14,724 nucleotides of DNA from Mogibacterium sp. (GCA_021442505.1 JABUTC010000004.1:4075-18798), one strand, 5' to 3'. Positions 1-8,319 are shown, counted from the stretch's first letter. Program-made: numbers and translations. The notes: generated by a model not told the origin, from the sequence alone.

Positions 1-1126
1 TATTAATCGCGTGCTTCTTCGCAAGCGTTGAAAGAATCTTCTCGGTTCCGATTACATCGTTTCTAGGAGCTGTCGGATAAATAGTAGTGTACTCAAGGAG
101 TTTTCCCGTCTCATCGAGTACGGCTACCTTGCATCCTGTTCTGTATCCCGGGTCGATGCTGATTATTCTCGCACCTTTTACCGGTCTTACCATAAGCAGA
201 TTCCTTGTGTTTTCTGCGAAAATCTTTATCGCCTCTTCCTCAGCTCTCTCGGTGAGGCTTGCTCTTGCTTCTCTTTCGAGTGACGGTGCTATAAGTCTTT
301 TATACGAGTCGGCAACCGTATCTCTAAGCAGGTCTTCAAAAATACTACCGCCCTGCTTTATGTATTTCTTTGAGATGATTCCCTCCATCAGCTCGTTGTC
401 GGTTACAACTTTGACATTCAGGAATTTCTCCTTCTCTCCCCTGTTTACGGCAAGCACCCTGTGGTTAGGAATAGACTTTATTCCCTCGCTCGAGTCGTAG
501 TACATCTCGTACGGGGACTCAGCAGATGCATCACATGCCTTCGTATCTATAAGTCCCGTATGCATTGTCTTTTCTCTGAGGACGCCGGTGAGGTCCGCAT
601 CATCCGAAATAAGCTCCGCAATAATGTCGCAGGCTCCGGCAAGTGCATCCGCCTCGTTCATTACCTCAAGTTCAGGGTTAATGTACGGCTTTGCGTAATC
701 CTCCGGCGAACCGCTCTTTTCTTTTTGCCCTAAAATGATTTCCGCAAGAGGCTCGAGACCACGCTCCTTCGCCTTCGAAGCTCTTGTTGCACGCTTCTTT
801 TTGAAAGGCTTATAGATATCCTCAACCCTCTGCAGCACCTCTGCCTTGCGAACCTCTTCCTCAAGTTCCGGGGTGAGTTTGCCCTGCTCGTCAATAAGCC
901 TTATAACCTCTTCCTTGCGTTCCTCAAGACCGCGAAGATACGACAGCCTCTCATCGAGTTTTCTGAGAACCTCATCGTTAAGACCGCCGGTGGCTTCCTT
1001 CCTGTATCTCGAAATAAAAGGAATTGTATTCCCCTCATCTATAAGTGATATTGTGCTCGCTACCTGTGATTCTCTTATTCCAAGTTCATTAGCGAGTTTG
1101 CTTTCAATGCTCTGTATTTGTGACAT
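1..1126 (-). CDS. tex: Tex-family RNA-binding transcription accessory protein, N-terminal part (runs off left edge)
   Basis: Reading the minus strand from the ATG at 1126-1124 gives an uninterrupted frame of 375 residues to the window edge. Tex proteins are about 720 residues, so roughly half is visible; the helix-hairpin-helix and C-terminal S1 RNA-binding domains would lie outside. Family hallmarks seen are the EGNTIPFISRYRKEATGGL block near residues 32-50, the IYKPFKKKRATRASKAKERG block near 105-125, the HR-LA-RGEKE segment before residue 240, and the start of the YqgF/RNase H-like domain with DPGYRTG at about 325-331. The start is supported by an AGAGG ribosome binding site 7-8 nt upstream. 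Tex is a cytoplasmic nucleic-acid-binding protein linked to transcription; its exact role in this organism is not shown by the sequence. It diverges from the ABC transporter gene at 1260. Confidence 0.95.
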   Translation of the reverse strand, partial: MSQIQSIESKLANELGIRESQVASTISLIDEGNTIPFISRYRKEATGGLNDEVLRKLDERLSYLRGLEERKEEVIRLIDEQGKLTPELEEEVRKAEVLQRVEDIYKPFKKKRATRASKAKERGLEPLAEIILGQKEKSGSPEDYAKPYINPELEVMNEADALAGACDIIAELISDDADLTGVLREKTMHTGLIDTKACDASAESPYEMYYDSSEGIKSIPNHRVLAVNRGEKEKFLNVKVVTDNELMEGIISKKYIKQGGSIFEDLLRDTVADSYKRLIAPSLEREARASLTERAEEEAIKIFAENTRNLLMVRPVKGARIISIDPGYRTGCKVAVLDETGKLLEYTTIYPTAPRNDVIGTEKILSTLAKKHAIN

Positions 1127-1197
1127 TATGATACCTCTTTTCGTTAATGCGTCCTTCACAGTTTAACAGTTTGAATGCCAAAAATCACGAAGTATTC

Positions 1198-1226
1198 ATA
1201 ACAGTACAGCTCGTTTTGTGGTACAA
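1198..1226 (-). promoter_or_regulatory. tex: Weak candidate promoter for tex, overlapping the opposite promoter
   Basis: On the minus strand TTGTAC (1226-1221) and TGTTAT (1203-1198) are separated by 17 bp. These are the same bases as the -10 and -35 proposed for the plus-strand ABC gene, so the two polymerase sites would be mutually exclusive. The -10 match is poor and another promoter could serve tex. Confidence 0.25.
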
Positions 1227-1227
1227 T
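1198..1227 (+). promoter_or_regulatory. Candidate extended -10 promoter for the ABC transporter gene
   Basis: TACAAT at 1222-1227 is preceded by TG at 1219-1220, giving an extended -10 element. A weak -35 (ATAACA, 1198-1203) sits 18 bp upstream. The expected transcript start is about 25 nt before the GGGAG ribosome binding site at 1247-1251, which lies 8 nt from the ATG at 1260. Called by eye from sigma-A consensus. Confidence 0.5.
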
Positions 1228-1259
1228 GGGCGCAGTCATAGTTTTTGGGAGATTAAAAG

Positions 1260-4200
1260 ATGTTAGAACTTAGAAACATTACGAAAACATACGAGACAAG
1301 CGCAGAAAGCGTGCAGGCTCTTAAGGGTGTCAGCATCAACTTCCGCGAAAATGAATTTGTCTCAATCCTGGGCTCTTCCGGCTGTGGTAAGACAACCTTC
1401 CTGAACATCGTAGGAGGTTTGGATCACTACACATCGGGAGACCTTGTTATTGATGGTGTAAGTACTAAGAAGTATGAGGACAGCGACTGGGATGCTTACA
1501 GAAATCACTCAATCGGTTTCGTTTTTCAGACCTATAATCTGATTCCTCACCAGACTGTACTTGCAAACGTTATGCTTGCCCTTACCCTTTCGGGTGTTTC
1601 GGCTGAAGAGAGCAGAGAAAAAGCAATTGCGGCACTTGAGGAAGTAGGACTTGGAGACCAGATTAACAAGAAGCCTAACCAGCTTTCCGGCGGTCAGATG
1701 CAGAGAGTTGCAATTGCCCGTGCCCTGGTAAACAATCCTGAGATTCTTCTCGCCGATGAGCCTACAGGTGCTCTTGATACTGAGACCAGCGTCCAGATTA
1801 TGGATATTCTCAAGAAGATTGCGAGCGACAGACTTGTAGTAATGGTTACTCACAACCCTGACCTTGCCGAGCAGTATTCCACAAGAATTATAAAACTTTC
1901 GGACGGTAAGGTCGTAAGCGACAGCAATCCTTACGAGGTTGAGGGTGCTCAGAATCTTAAGGATAAGTCAGGACTCAAGAACAAGTCGATGTCTATGAAG
2001 ACAGCACTCGGACTGTCACTGAACAACCTGATGACCAAGAAGGCAAGAACTCTTCTTACGAGCTTTGCAGGAAGTATCGGTATCATCGGAATCGCCCTTA
2101 TCCTTTCCGTATCGGCAGGTTTTCAGAACTACATAGACAGAATAGAAAACGACGCGCTCACATCAAGCCCGCTCACCATTCAGTCTGAGTCGGCGGACAT
2201 GACTGCAATGATAACCGCTTTTGCAGGAAACGCTGAGAAGCAGAAGAATCCTAAAGAAGGTGTCGTTCAGGAGGAGCAGCTGATGGCACAGATGTTTGCC
2301 AACATCGGCACAAACGATCTCTACTCCTTCAATAAGTATTTGAACGACAATATGTCAGAAATAAAGGATGACTTCAACGACATTAAATACAACTACGGAG
2401 TAATTCCGCAGATATATTCGACAGATTTCAAATATGGAGTGCTTCAGGTGAGCCCAAGTTCACTTATGGACCAGACGATGGCTACGGCATCTGCGTCCAT
2501 GACGACTATGGCCAACACAGATGTTTTCTTCGAAATCACGGATAACAAGGAAGTTCTCAACTCGCAGTTTGAAGTACTCGCCGGAAAATGGCCTGAGAAG
2601 TACAACGAGATGGTTCTGGTTCTTGCCAATGAGAGCACAATGAATGACTACATCGCATACTGCCTCGGACTTAGAGACCCGGACGAGCTCGTCAATATGA
2701 TTACCGAGCTCATGAAGGGCAACGAAGTTGAGAACACAAACAAGGCTCTCGAGTGGACATATGAAGACATTATGAATCTCGAATTTTCGCTCGTGCCGGC
2801 GTCTTCACGTTACAAATACAACAGTGCATACAATCTCTGGGAAGATCATTCAGACGATGAGGCTTACATGAAGCAGCTCATCAACGACGGCGAAAAGCTA
2901 AAGATCACCTGCATTGTCTGTCCGTCAAAAGACAACTCAGCAGGCTCAATGCTGAACGGCGTGGGATATCTTCCATCCCTGACAGAACATGTCATCGATG
3001 CTTCTGCAGAAACCGATATCGTAAAGCAGCAGCTCTCAAACGAAGAAAAGGATGTATTCAGCGGAAAGACTTTTAAGGAAATCAAAGAGAAATCAGACAG
3101 CGGTCTGGGCTTCGGCGATATGATTGCAATCGACGAGGCTGCACTCTCGAAGGCTCTCGGTGTAAATGTATCTCAGGATGACATTTCCAATATTGCCAAG
3201 AAGTATTCAAGCAGCATTGCAGGTCAGATAACCGCAGATTCATCTAAGTACGAAGAGGCTATCAATTCGGATTTGAACGATCTATGTGTTGCAGCCGCAA
3301 ATGAGCTTGTTAATCTTGCTACCGATGACGGTTCGGGAAATCTTACCTTCACTGCTGATGATGTAAATGTCGCAATAGCAAAGGTTCTTGACGGATCTGA
3401 TTTTACAAACAAAATGAATGCGCTTGCAGCTCTGACAGGAAATGAGCTTTCGGCAGATGTATTCTCGCAGGCATTTAACCCGTTCCTATCGGGCTATGGA
3501 TATATGCTCTCCTCTATGGCCGGCACCCCTGTTCCGAAAGTTGTTCTTCAGGGAACAGCAAGCACATACGCCGGTTCGAAGGATATGCTTGCAGCAACAA
3601 AGAAGTTTGCTCAGGGAATCACTGAAGGTGTAATGAAAAAGACCATACTCACAGATGTGGGCAAACTGACCGGAGACATAACCATGGAGATGGCTAATGC
3701 CTTCAATGTGGACCCTGCAGGAATTGCCGCAGCATTCAGTTTCAATATGAGCGAGGAAGAACTGACCAATCTGATGCGCGCATATATGTCAGGAAACGAA
3801 GCTACAAGTTATCAGGGAAATCTGAAGCTTCTCGGATACGCTGAATATGATAAGCCGAGTGCTATCTCATTCTATCTTAAGGACTTTGCTTCAAAAGAAG
3901 ACTTTGTAAGCGTCATTGACGGTTATAACGATAAGATGAAAGCCGCAGGCGATGACGACCTTGTAATCAGTTATACCGATGTTACAGGCGCTCTTATGTC
4001 CTCGGTTAAAAAGATTACAAACAGCGTAAGCTACGTGCTGATTGCATTTGTCGCTATTTCGCTCATAGTATCCTCGATTATGATTGGAGTTATCACCTAC
4101 ATTTCTGTTCTTGAGAGAACCAAGGAAATCGGTATACTGAGGGCTATCGGTGCTTCAAAGAAGGATATTCGAAGAGTATTCAATTCAGAAGCAGTTATCA

Positions 4201-4430
4201 TCGGACTTTGCGCAGGTGTTATAGGAATTGCAGTCAGTCTCTTACTTCTGATACCGATTAACGCAGTGCTTCTGCACCTGACAAACATAGCCGCTTTGAA
4301 GGCCAGACTTCCGATTGCCGGTGCAATCGCACTTATAGTAATCAGTGTTCTTCTCACGAGTCTTGCGGGACTTCTTCCTTCCGGAATGGCAGCAAAGAAA
4401 GACCCTGTGGAAGCACTCAGAACCGAGTAA
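1260..4430 (+). CDS. MacB/FtsX-type ABC transporter, fused ATPase and permease with very large ectodomain
   Basis: A 1056-residue fusion. The N-terminal ATPase (about 1-225) has Walker A GSSGCGKTT at 38-46, Q-loop Q90, signature LSGGQ at 142-146, Walker B ILLADE at 162-167, and H-loop H198. It is of the LolD/MacB class. The permease has one membrane segment at about 265-287, then roughly 630 extracytoplasmic residues with no obvious known domain. Three more segments follow at about 923-948, 979-1005 and 1018-1040, with the FtsX-family cytoplasmic loop ERTKEIGILRAIGASKKDI at 952-970 between the second and third. This topology (one segment, ectodomain, three segments) fits mechanotransmission exporters that move peptides or lipids, or that signal envelope state, rather than solute importers. 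A dimer is expected. The substrate cannot be read from the sequence. It is monocistronic, with an RBS at 1247-1251 and a terminator at 4461. Confidence 0.93.
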   Translation: MLELRNITKTYETSAESVQALKGVSINFRENEFVSILGSSGCGKTTFLNIVGGLDHYTSGDLVIDGVSTKKYEDSDWDAYRNHSIGFVFQTYNLIPHQTVLANVMLALTLSGVSAEESREKAIAALEEVGLGDQINKKPNQLSGGQMQRVAIARALVNNPEILLADEPTGALDTETSVQIMDILKKIASDRLVVMVTHNPDLAEQYSTRIIKLSDGKVVSDSNPYEVEGAQNLKDKSGLKNKSMSMKTALGLSLNNLMTKKARTLLTSFAGSIGIIGIALILSVSAGFQNYIDRIENDALTSSPLTIQSESADMTAMITAFAGNAEKQKNPKEGVVQEEQLMAQMFANIGTNDLYSFNKYLNDNMSEIKDDFNDIKYNYGVIPQIYSTDFKYGVLQVSPSSLMDQTMATASASMTTMANTDVFFEITDNKEVLNSQFEVLAGKWPEKYNEMVLVLANESTMNDYIAYCLGLRDPDELVNMITELMKGNEVENTNKALEWTYEDIMNLEFSLVPASSRYKYNSAYNLWEDHSDDEAYMKQLINDGEKLKITCIVCPSKDNSAGSMLNGVGYLPSLTEHVIDASAETDIVKQQLSNEEKDVFSGKTFKEIKEKSDSGLGFGDMIAIDEAALSKALGVNVSQDDISNIAKKYSSSIAGQITADSSKYEEAINSDLNDLCVAAANELVNLATDDGSGNLTFTADDVNVAIAKVLDGSDFTNKMNALAALTGNELSADVFSQAFNPFLSGYGYMLSSMAGTPVPKVVLQGTASTYAGSKDMLAATKKFAQGITEGVMKKTILTDVGKLTGDITMEMANAFNVDPAGIAAAFSFNMSEEELTNLMRAYMSGNEATSYQGNLKLLGYAEYDKPSAISFYLKDFASKEDFVSVIDGYNDKMKAAGDDDLVISYTDVTGALMSSVKKITNSVSYVLIAFVAISLIVSSIMIGVITYISVLERTKEIGILRAIGASKKDIRRVFNSEAVIIGLCAGVIGIAVSLLLLIPINAVLLHLTNIAALKARLPIAGAIALIVISVLLTSLAGLLPSGMAAKKDPVEALRTE

Positions 4431-4460
4431 CACTTCGGAAAACCGGAATATACGCACAAC

Positions 4461-4489
4461 AAAATGCTCCCCTTTCGGGGAGCATTTTT
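4461..4489. terminator. Bidirectional intrinsic terminator between convergent genes
   Basis: A 12-bp perfect stem (4461-4472 with 4477-4488) closes on a TTTC loop. It has T-runs on the plus side and A-runs that become a U-tract on the minus side. It ends the ABC transporter transcript and, from the other direction, that of the aminotransferase, whose stop is at 4513-4515. Confidence 0.9.
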
Positions 4490-4512
4490 GCATTGTCTCA
4501 GAAAAACAGATA

Positions 4513-5703
4513 TTACTTGTAGCTCTCGATCATTGCCTTGAAAGCAGGAAGTGAATTTCTGATCATCTTGTTTGATACGCAGTATGAAAGTCTGAAGAAA
4601 CCAGGGCAAGCGAATCCGTCTCCAGGAACTACGAGCAGGTTGTGCTCGAGCTTAGCCTTGTTTGAGAACTCCTTTGCATCTCCGTTTGGAGCCTTAACCC
4701 AGAGGTAGAAAGCGCCATCCGGCTTAGCTACTGTGTATCCATACTCTGTGAGTGACTCATAGAGCAGTGTTCTGTTCTCGTCATAAGCTACGAGGTCAGG
4801 ATCGCATCCTACGCACTCCTCAACAACTCTCTGAATGAGTGTTGGAGGGCAAACTGAACCGATTTCTCTAGCTGCACCTGCAACTGCTGCATATACTTCC
4901 TTTGTATCTGCGCACTTTGTAGGAACGTAAACGTATCCGATTCTCTCGCCAGGGAGCGAGAGTGACTTTGACCATGAATAGCATACGATTGTGTCATCGT
5001 AGTACTCAGGAATGAATGGAACCTTAACTCCACCGTATACGAGCTCTCTGTAAGGCTCATCAGCGATGATGTAAATAGGGTGTCCGAACTCAGCTTCCTT
5101 CTTCTTCATGATCTCAGCAATCTTTGTGATTGTCTCTTCTGTATAAACAACGCCTGATGGGTTATTAGGGTTGTTGATTACAACAGCAACTGTGTTTGCA
5201 TTGATCTTTGACTCGAGCTCAGCGAGGTTAATCTGGAATCCTTCTGTATCAGCTGAAACTACTGCAACTTTTCCACCGTCACATGTGAAGAATACATTGT
5301 ACTCAGGGAAGTAAGGTGCTACACAGAGGAACTCTGAATCTTCTGATACTGTAAGTGCCTTAGCAACAGATACGAGAGCAGGAGCGCATCCGCAAGTCAT
5401 GAAAATCTCACTTGCCTGAGCGTTTGTGCTGAATCTCTCTCTGAGGTTAGCAGCGATAGCCTCTCTTGTTGACTCAAATCCAGGAGCCATTGAGTAACCA
5501 TGAAGAACGATTGAATCCTCTTCTGCAAGAAGCTTCTTTATTGTCTCCTCAACCTTTGCAGGAGCAGGAATGCTTGGGTTACCAAGGGAATAGTCATATA
5601 CCTTGTCCTTGCCAACAACCTTAGCCTGCTCAAGACCATAAGCAAAAAGGTCTCTGATTATAGACGGGGATGTACCATAACCATAATATTTCTGATTTAC
5701 CAT
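4513..5703 (-). CDS. PLP-dependent class I/II aminotransferase, aspartate-aminotransferase-like
   Basis: A 396-residue cytoplasmic fold-type I enzyme, the usual family length. It should transfer an amino group between an amino acid and a 2-oxoacid using pyridoxal phosphate. Visible active-site features are NPNNPSG at 178-184, IIADEPY with D215 and Y218 (ring nitrogen and O3' contacts), the Schiff-base lysine K246 in SWSK, R254 in PGERIGY (cofactor phosphate), and R371 in FFRLSY (substrate alpha-carboxylate). The substrate is not certain; aspartate, alanine or aromatic amino acids are all possible. The start is fixed by AGGAG (minus strand of 5711-5715) 7 nt before the ATG. All 11 arginine codons I checked are AGA, which points to high expression. 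It is a single-gene transcript with a good promoter at 5742-5771, divergent from the butyrate-kinase-like gene. Confidence 0.93.
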   Translation of the reverse strand: MVNQKYYGYGTSPSIIRDLFAYGLEQAKVVGKDKVYDYSLGNPSIPAPAKVEETIKKLLAEEDSIVLHGYSMAPGFESTREAIAANLRERFSTNAQASEIFMTCGCAPALVSVAKALTVSEDSEFLCVAPYFPEYNVFFTCDGGKVAVVSADTEGFQINLAELESKINANTVAVVINNPNNPSGVVYTEETITKIAEIMKKKEAEFGHPIYIIADEPYRELVYGGVKVPFIPEYYDDTIVCYSWSKSLSLPGERIGYVYVPTKCADTKEVYAAVAGAAREIGSVCPPTLIQRVVEECVGCDPDLVAYDENRTLLYESLTEYGYTVAKPDGAFYLWVKAPNGDAKEFSNKAKLEHNLLVVPGDGFACPGFFRLSYCVSNKMIRNSLPAFKAMIESYK

Positions 5704-5741
5704 TTCATTTCTCCTTTCACGTGGTCGTTCCCACTTCGATT

Positions 5742-5771
5742 ATTATATAACTTAAAACGCCTTATATTCAA
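5742..5771 (-). promoter_or_regulatory. Sigma-A-type promoter for the aminotransferase
   Basis: On the minus strand TTGAAT (5771-5766) and a perfect TATAAT (5747-5742) are spaced by 18 bp. They lie about 40 nt upstream of the ATG and ahead of the AGGAG ribosome binding site. The strong -10 agrees with the biased codon use of the gene. Confidence 0.65.
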
Positions 5772-5800
5772 ATGAAAATATTTTCACATTATGGCTCTTG

Positions 5801-5809
5801 TGATATTAT
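5801..5809 (+). promoter_or_regulatory. Candidate extended -10 promoter for the butyrate-kinase-like gene
   Basis: TGATATTAT is an extended -10 (TATTAT at 5804-5809) with a weak TTTTCA at 5781-5786 spaced 17 bp upstream. A start near 5816 would give a leader of about 30 nt carrying AAGGAG at 5836-5841. It would lie downstream of the in-frame ATG at 5772, arguing that 5847 is the true start. Confidence 0.45.
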
Positions 5810-5846
5810 TATCATGAGGAAAAAGGTGAATAAACAAGGAGACAAT

Positions 5847-6986
5847 ATGGCTACAAAAGTATTTGTTATCAATCCGGGTTCAACATCCACAAAACTTGCT
5901 ATGTTTGAAGACGGCGAGAAGACCGTTGAGGTATGTGTTGAGCACGACGCTCAGGTCCTGCTCTCATTTGACAATATCAACGACCAGCTCCCGTACAGAA
6001 TGGAAGTCATCAAGGATTTTATCAAAGAGAATAATATAGATCTGACAGGTGTAGATGCTATCGTTGGAAGAGGCGGTGTCGTTTATCATATGGAAGCCGG
6101 CGTATACGAAGTCAACGACAAGCTTATGCAGGATACGATTAACAATGTAGCAGGAATAATCCACCCTTCGTCACTGGGTATTCAGCTCGGTGCAAAGCTG
6201 CAGGAGCAGTACGGAGGAAGACTTTTCACCGTAAATCCTGTATGTGTTGACGAGTACTGTGATGAAGCCAGAGTTACGGGTATTGCAGGAATCAGAAGAA
6301 AGTCCGTCGGACATGCTCTTAACCTTAAGGGAACAATAAGACGTCATTGTGACAAGTATGGACTTGACTACTACAACAGTAACATCATCGCATGCCACAT
6401 TGACGGAGGCATTGCAATCACTGCGCACAAGAACGGCTATATGATAGACGGAAACAACGCGTGCGGTGGAGACGGTCCTTTTACCCCTACCCGTACCGGA
6501 AGCATCGGAGTGCTCGACCTGCTCGACTATCTTGAAGCAGGACACAGCATCAAAGAAACCCGCAAGATGTGCGCAGGTGCCGGCGGTTTTGTAAGTTACT
6601 TCGGAAGCTCTAGCGGTGAGCATGTTAAAGCGCTTATCGCACAGGGCAACAAGGAAGCAGAACAGGTTTGGAACGGTTTCTGCTACAACCTTGCAAAGGG
6701 AATTGCTTCACTGAGCGCCACTTTCGAAGGAAAGGTTGACGCAATCATCCTGACAGGAAGATATGTCAGATTCGAGGATATGGTAGAAAGCATTAAGAGA
6801 CGCTGCGGTTGGCTTGCTCCTATCTATATATATCCGGGTGAAGTTGAGCACGAAGAGATGGCTGAGGCTGCGCTTCGTGTTGTCGAAGGAATAGATATTC
6901 CTAAGGTATATCAGGGCAGAAATGTTTCGCCTCATACCACGGGATCAGTTGACGACTGCGGAGTTAACCGCTACGACACAAAATAG
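5847..6986 (+). CDS. buk: Butyrate kinase family (ASKHA acetokinase), divergent motifs
   Basis: A 379-residue enzyme of the acetate/butyrate kinase family. Family members interconvert acyl phosphate plus ADP with acid plus ATP, the last step of acid fermentation. Matches include the N-terminal phosphate loop INPGSTSTK (8-16), GRGG at 74-77, HPSSLGIQLG (106-115), VDEYCDEARVTGI (134-146) and the C-terminal IYPGEVEHEEMAEAALRV (328-345). Departures from the Buk I know: HIDGG at 184-188 where HMGGG or HLGGG is usual, GGDGPFTPTR at 207-216, LTGR at 302-305 where LTGG is usual, and an additional tail of about 20 residues. I chose the ATG at 5847 because AAGGAG lies 5 nt upstream and the conserved family N-terminus begins there; an in-frame ATG at 5772 has no RBS. 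No phosphotransbutyrylase (ptb) gene is adjacent. Family assignment is firm; butyrate as substrate is less certain. Confidence 0.82.
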   Translation: MATKVFVINPGSTSTKLAMFEDGEKTVEVCVEHDAQVLLSFDNINDQLPYRMEVIKDFIKENNIDLTGVDAIVGRGGVVYHMEAGVYEVNDKLMQDTINNVAGIIHPSSLGIQLGAKLQEQYGGRLFTVNPVCVDEYCDEARVTGIAGIRRKSVGHALNLKGTIRRHCDKYGLDYYNSNIIACHIDGGIAITAHKNGYMIDGNNACGGDGPFTPTRTGSIGVLDLLDYLEAGHSIKETRKMCAGAGGFVSYFGSSSGEHVKALIAQGNKEAEQVWNGFCYNLAKGIASLSATFEGKVDAIILTGRYVRFEDMVESIKRRCGWLAPIYIYPGEVEHEEMAEAALRVVEGIDIPKVYQGRNVSPHTTGSVDDCGVNRYDTK

Positions 6987-7012
6987 AAAGCAGATAAACA
7001 GGAACAGCAAAA

Positions 7013-8308
7013 ATGATTAAGATAAACGCCGTATTCTTTTTAATAGGACAGTTCATTTTCCTGCCTCTCTTCCTTTATACAACGAGGAAGGCATTCAAGC
7101 CGAAAATGACTTTCTTGGGATATATCGGTTATATCCTGATTTCCCCTATGGCGGTTTATATTATTTCGATTCTTTTATACAGCATTGTGTGGGCAGCCTT
7201 CGGGCATAAATACCCGGTTCTGTATAACCTGTCTCTTTTCTCTGATGTATATGCTCTTTTGATATCTTTTATCTTTGCCTTTATTTATGCGCAGACATGC
7301 AAGGCAGAGTACAGGTCCTTCGTGATGTTCGTTTACATCTGCTTCTATATGATCGGCATGGTATTCAGCATCACATACAACGACGTAATAACGTCATTTA
7401 TTTGTTCTGCGGTTGCTCCTGCCGTAACAGGAATACTGATGTTTCCTTTCTTCATCAGGCCGGTTATCAGCATATCAAACGCAGCGGACCGCTTCCGCTG
7501 GCAGATGCTTATACTGCCAATAACTGCTGAAGCCTTACTGGTATTAAGATTCTTTATTAACATCCTGAGCCAGAGCAGCCCGATAATGAAATCGTATGAC
7601 TGGTTTTTCCAGATATACACAACGCTGTTCGGATACATAATACTTGTCTGTCTTTTCGGTTGCATCTGGGTAACAACAAAGGATATCCAGCAGATTGAGA
7701 TAATAGAAGATGAGAATGAAAAGAACAACAGATTGACACTGGATATGCTCACAGCCCTCGTTGGTACAATCGAGGCAAAGGACCAGTATACAAACGGTCA
7801 CTCAAACCGTGTTGCCAACTACTCGAAGCAGCTTGCAGAGAAGTTGGGATACTCGGAAAGCGGTGCCGAAAACATATACAGAATTGCACTTTTACACGAT
7901 ATTGGAAAGATTGCCATTCCGGATTACATTCTTAAGAAGGACGGCATGCTGACCAAGAGAGAGTACGAAACCATAAGGTCTCATCCTCTTAAAGGAGCTG
8001 AGATTCTTAAAGAAATTCAGGAGTTTCCGGATCTCTATCTCGGAGCACTTTATCACCATGAAAGATGGGATGGAAAAGGCTATCCTTACGGTATCAAAGG
8101 TGACGAAATCCCTGAAGTTGCAAGCATTATCTCAGTAGCAGACGCATACGATGCCATGACGTCGGAAAGAAGCTACAGAGCGGCCTTCACAACCAAAAAA
8201 GCAAGGCGCGAAATCGAGAAAGGATCCGGTACACAATTCTCTCCTGATGTTTCAAAAGTAATGCTTGACATCATAGATGAGTTCTCGTATCTTGAAGACA
8301 GTAAGTAG
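7013..8308 (+). CDS. Membrane-anchored HD-GYP domain protein (putative cyclic di-GMP phosphodiesterase)
   Basis: A 431-residue protein. Residues 1-220 are strongly hydrophobic, with about seven membrane segments (near 5-23, 34-60, 74-94, 101-121, 127-148, 165-184, 199-220). They match no sensor domain I can name. A short helical, acidic linker (about 222-240) leads to an HD-GYP domain at 242-425. Its metal and catalytic signature is present: H263, H295-D296, HHERWDGKGYP at 348-358 including the GYP triad, and D377 in ISVADAYDAMTSERSYR. HD-GYP domains hydrolyse cyclic di-GMP, and some act on other cyclic dinucleotides. A membrane signal sensed by the N-terminal half could control the phosphodiesterase. 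No GGDEF domain is in the window. It starts 26 nt after the buk-like gene with AGGA at 7000-7003, so the two are probably cotranscribed. No functional link between them is known to me. Confidence 0.9.
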   Translation: MIKINAVFFLIGQFIFLPLFLYTTRKAFKPKMTFLGYIGYILISPMAVYIISILLYSIVWAAFGHKYPVLYNLSLFSDVYALLISFIFAFIYAQTCKAEYRSFVMFVYICFYMIGMVFSITYNDVITSFICSAVAPAVTGILMFPFFIRPVISISNAADRFRWQMLILPITAEALLVLRFFINILSQSSPIMKSYDWFFQIYTTLFGYIILVCLFGCIWVTTKDIQQIEIIEDENEKNNRLTLDMLTALVGTIEAKDQYTNGHSNRVANYSKQLAEKLGYSESGAENIYRIALLHDIGKIAIPDYILKKDGMLTKREYETIRSHPLKGAEILKEIQEFPDLYLGALYHHERWDGKGYPYGIKGDEIPEVASIISVADAYDAMTSERSYRAAFTTKKARREIEKGSGTQFSPDVSKVMLDIIDEFSYLEDSK

Positions 8309-8319
8309 AGGTATATAGA
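8292..8319 (+). promoter_or_regulatory. Weak candidate promoter for the 20-codon peptide gene
   Basis: TTGAAG (8292-8297) and TATAGA (8314-8319) are spaced by 16 bp across the end of the HD-GYP gene, about 45 nt before the peptide ATG. The match is modest. The peptide may instead be read through from the upstream genes, since no terminator lies between them. Confidence 0.25.

Noticed and set aside
87..1166. Plus-strand open frames of 90-137 codons opposite tex
   Set aside because: They are antisense shadows of the well-conserved tex frame, with low-complexity serine-rich translations.
4431..4512. Possible small RNA or riboswitch in the gap between the ABC exporter and the aminotransferase
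   Set aside because: The only structure is the bidirectional terminator; the genes are convergent, so no leader sits here.
5772..5846. A 25-codon N-terminal extension of the butyrate-kinase-like protein starting at ATG 5772
   Set aside because: It has no RBS, overlaps the likely promoter, and the conserved family N-terminus starts at 5847 just after AAGGAG.
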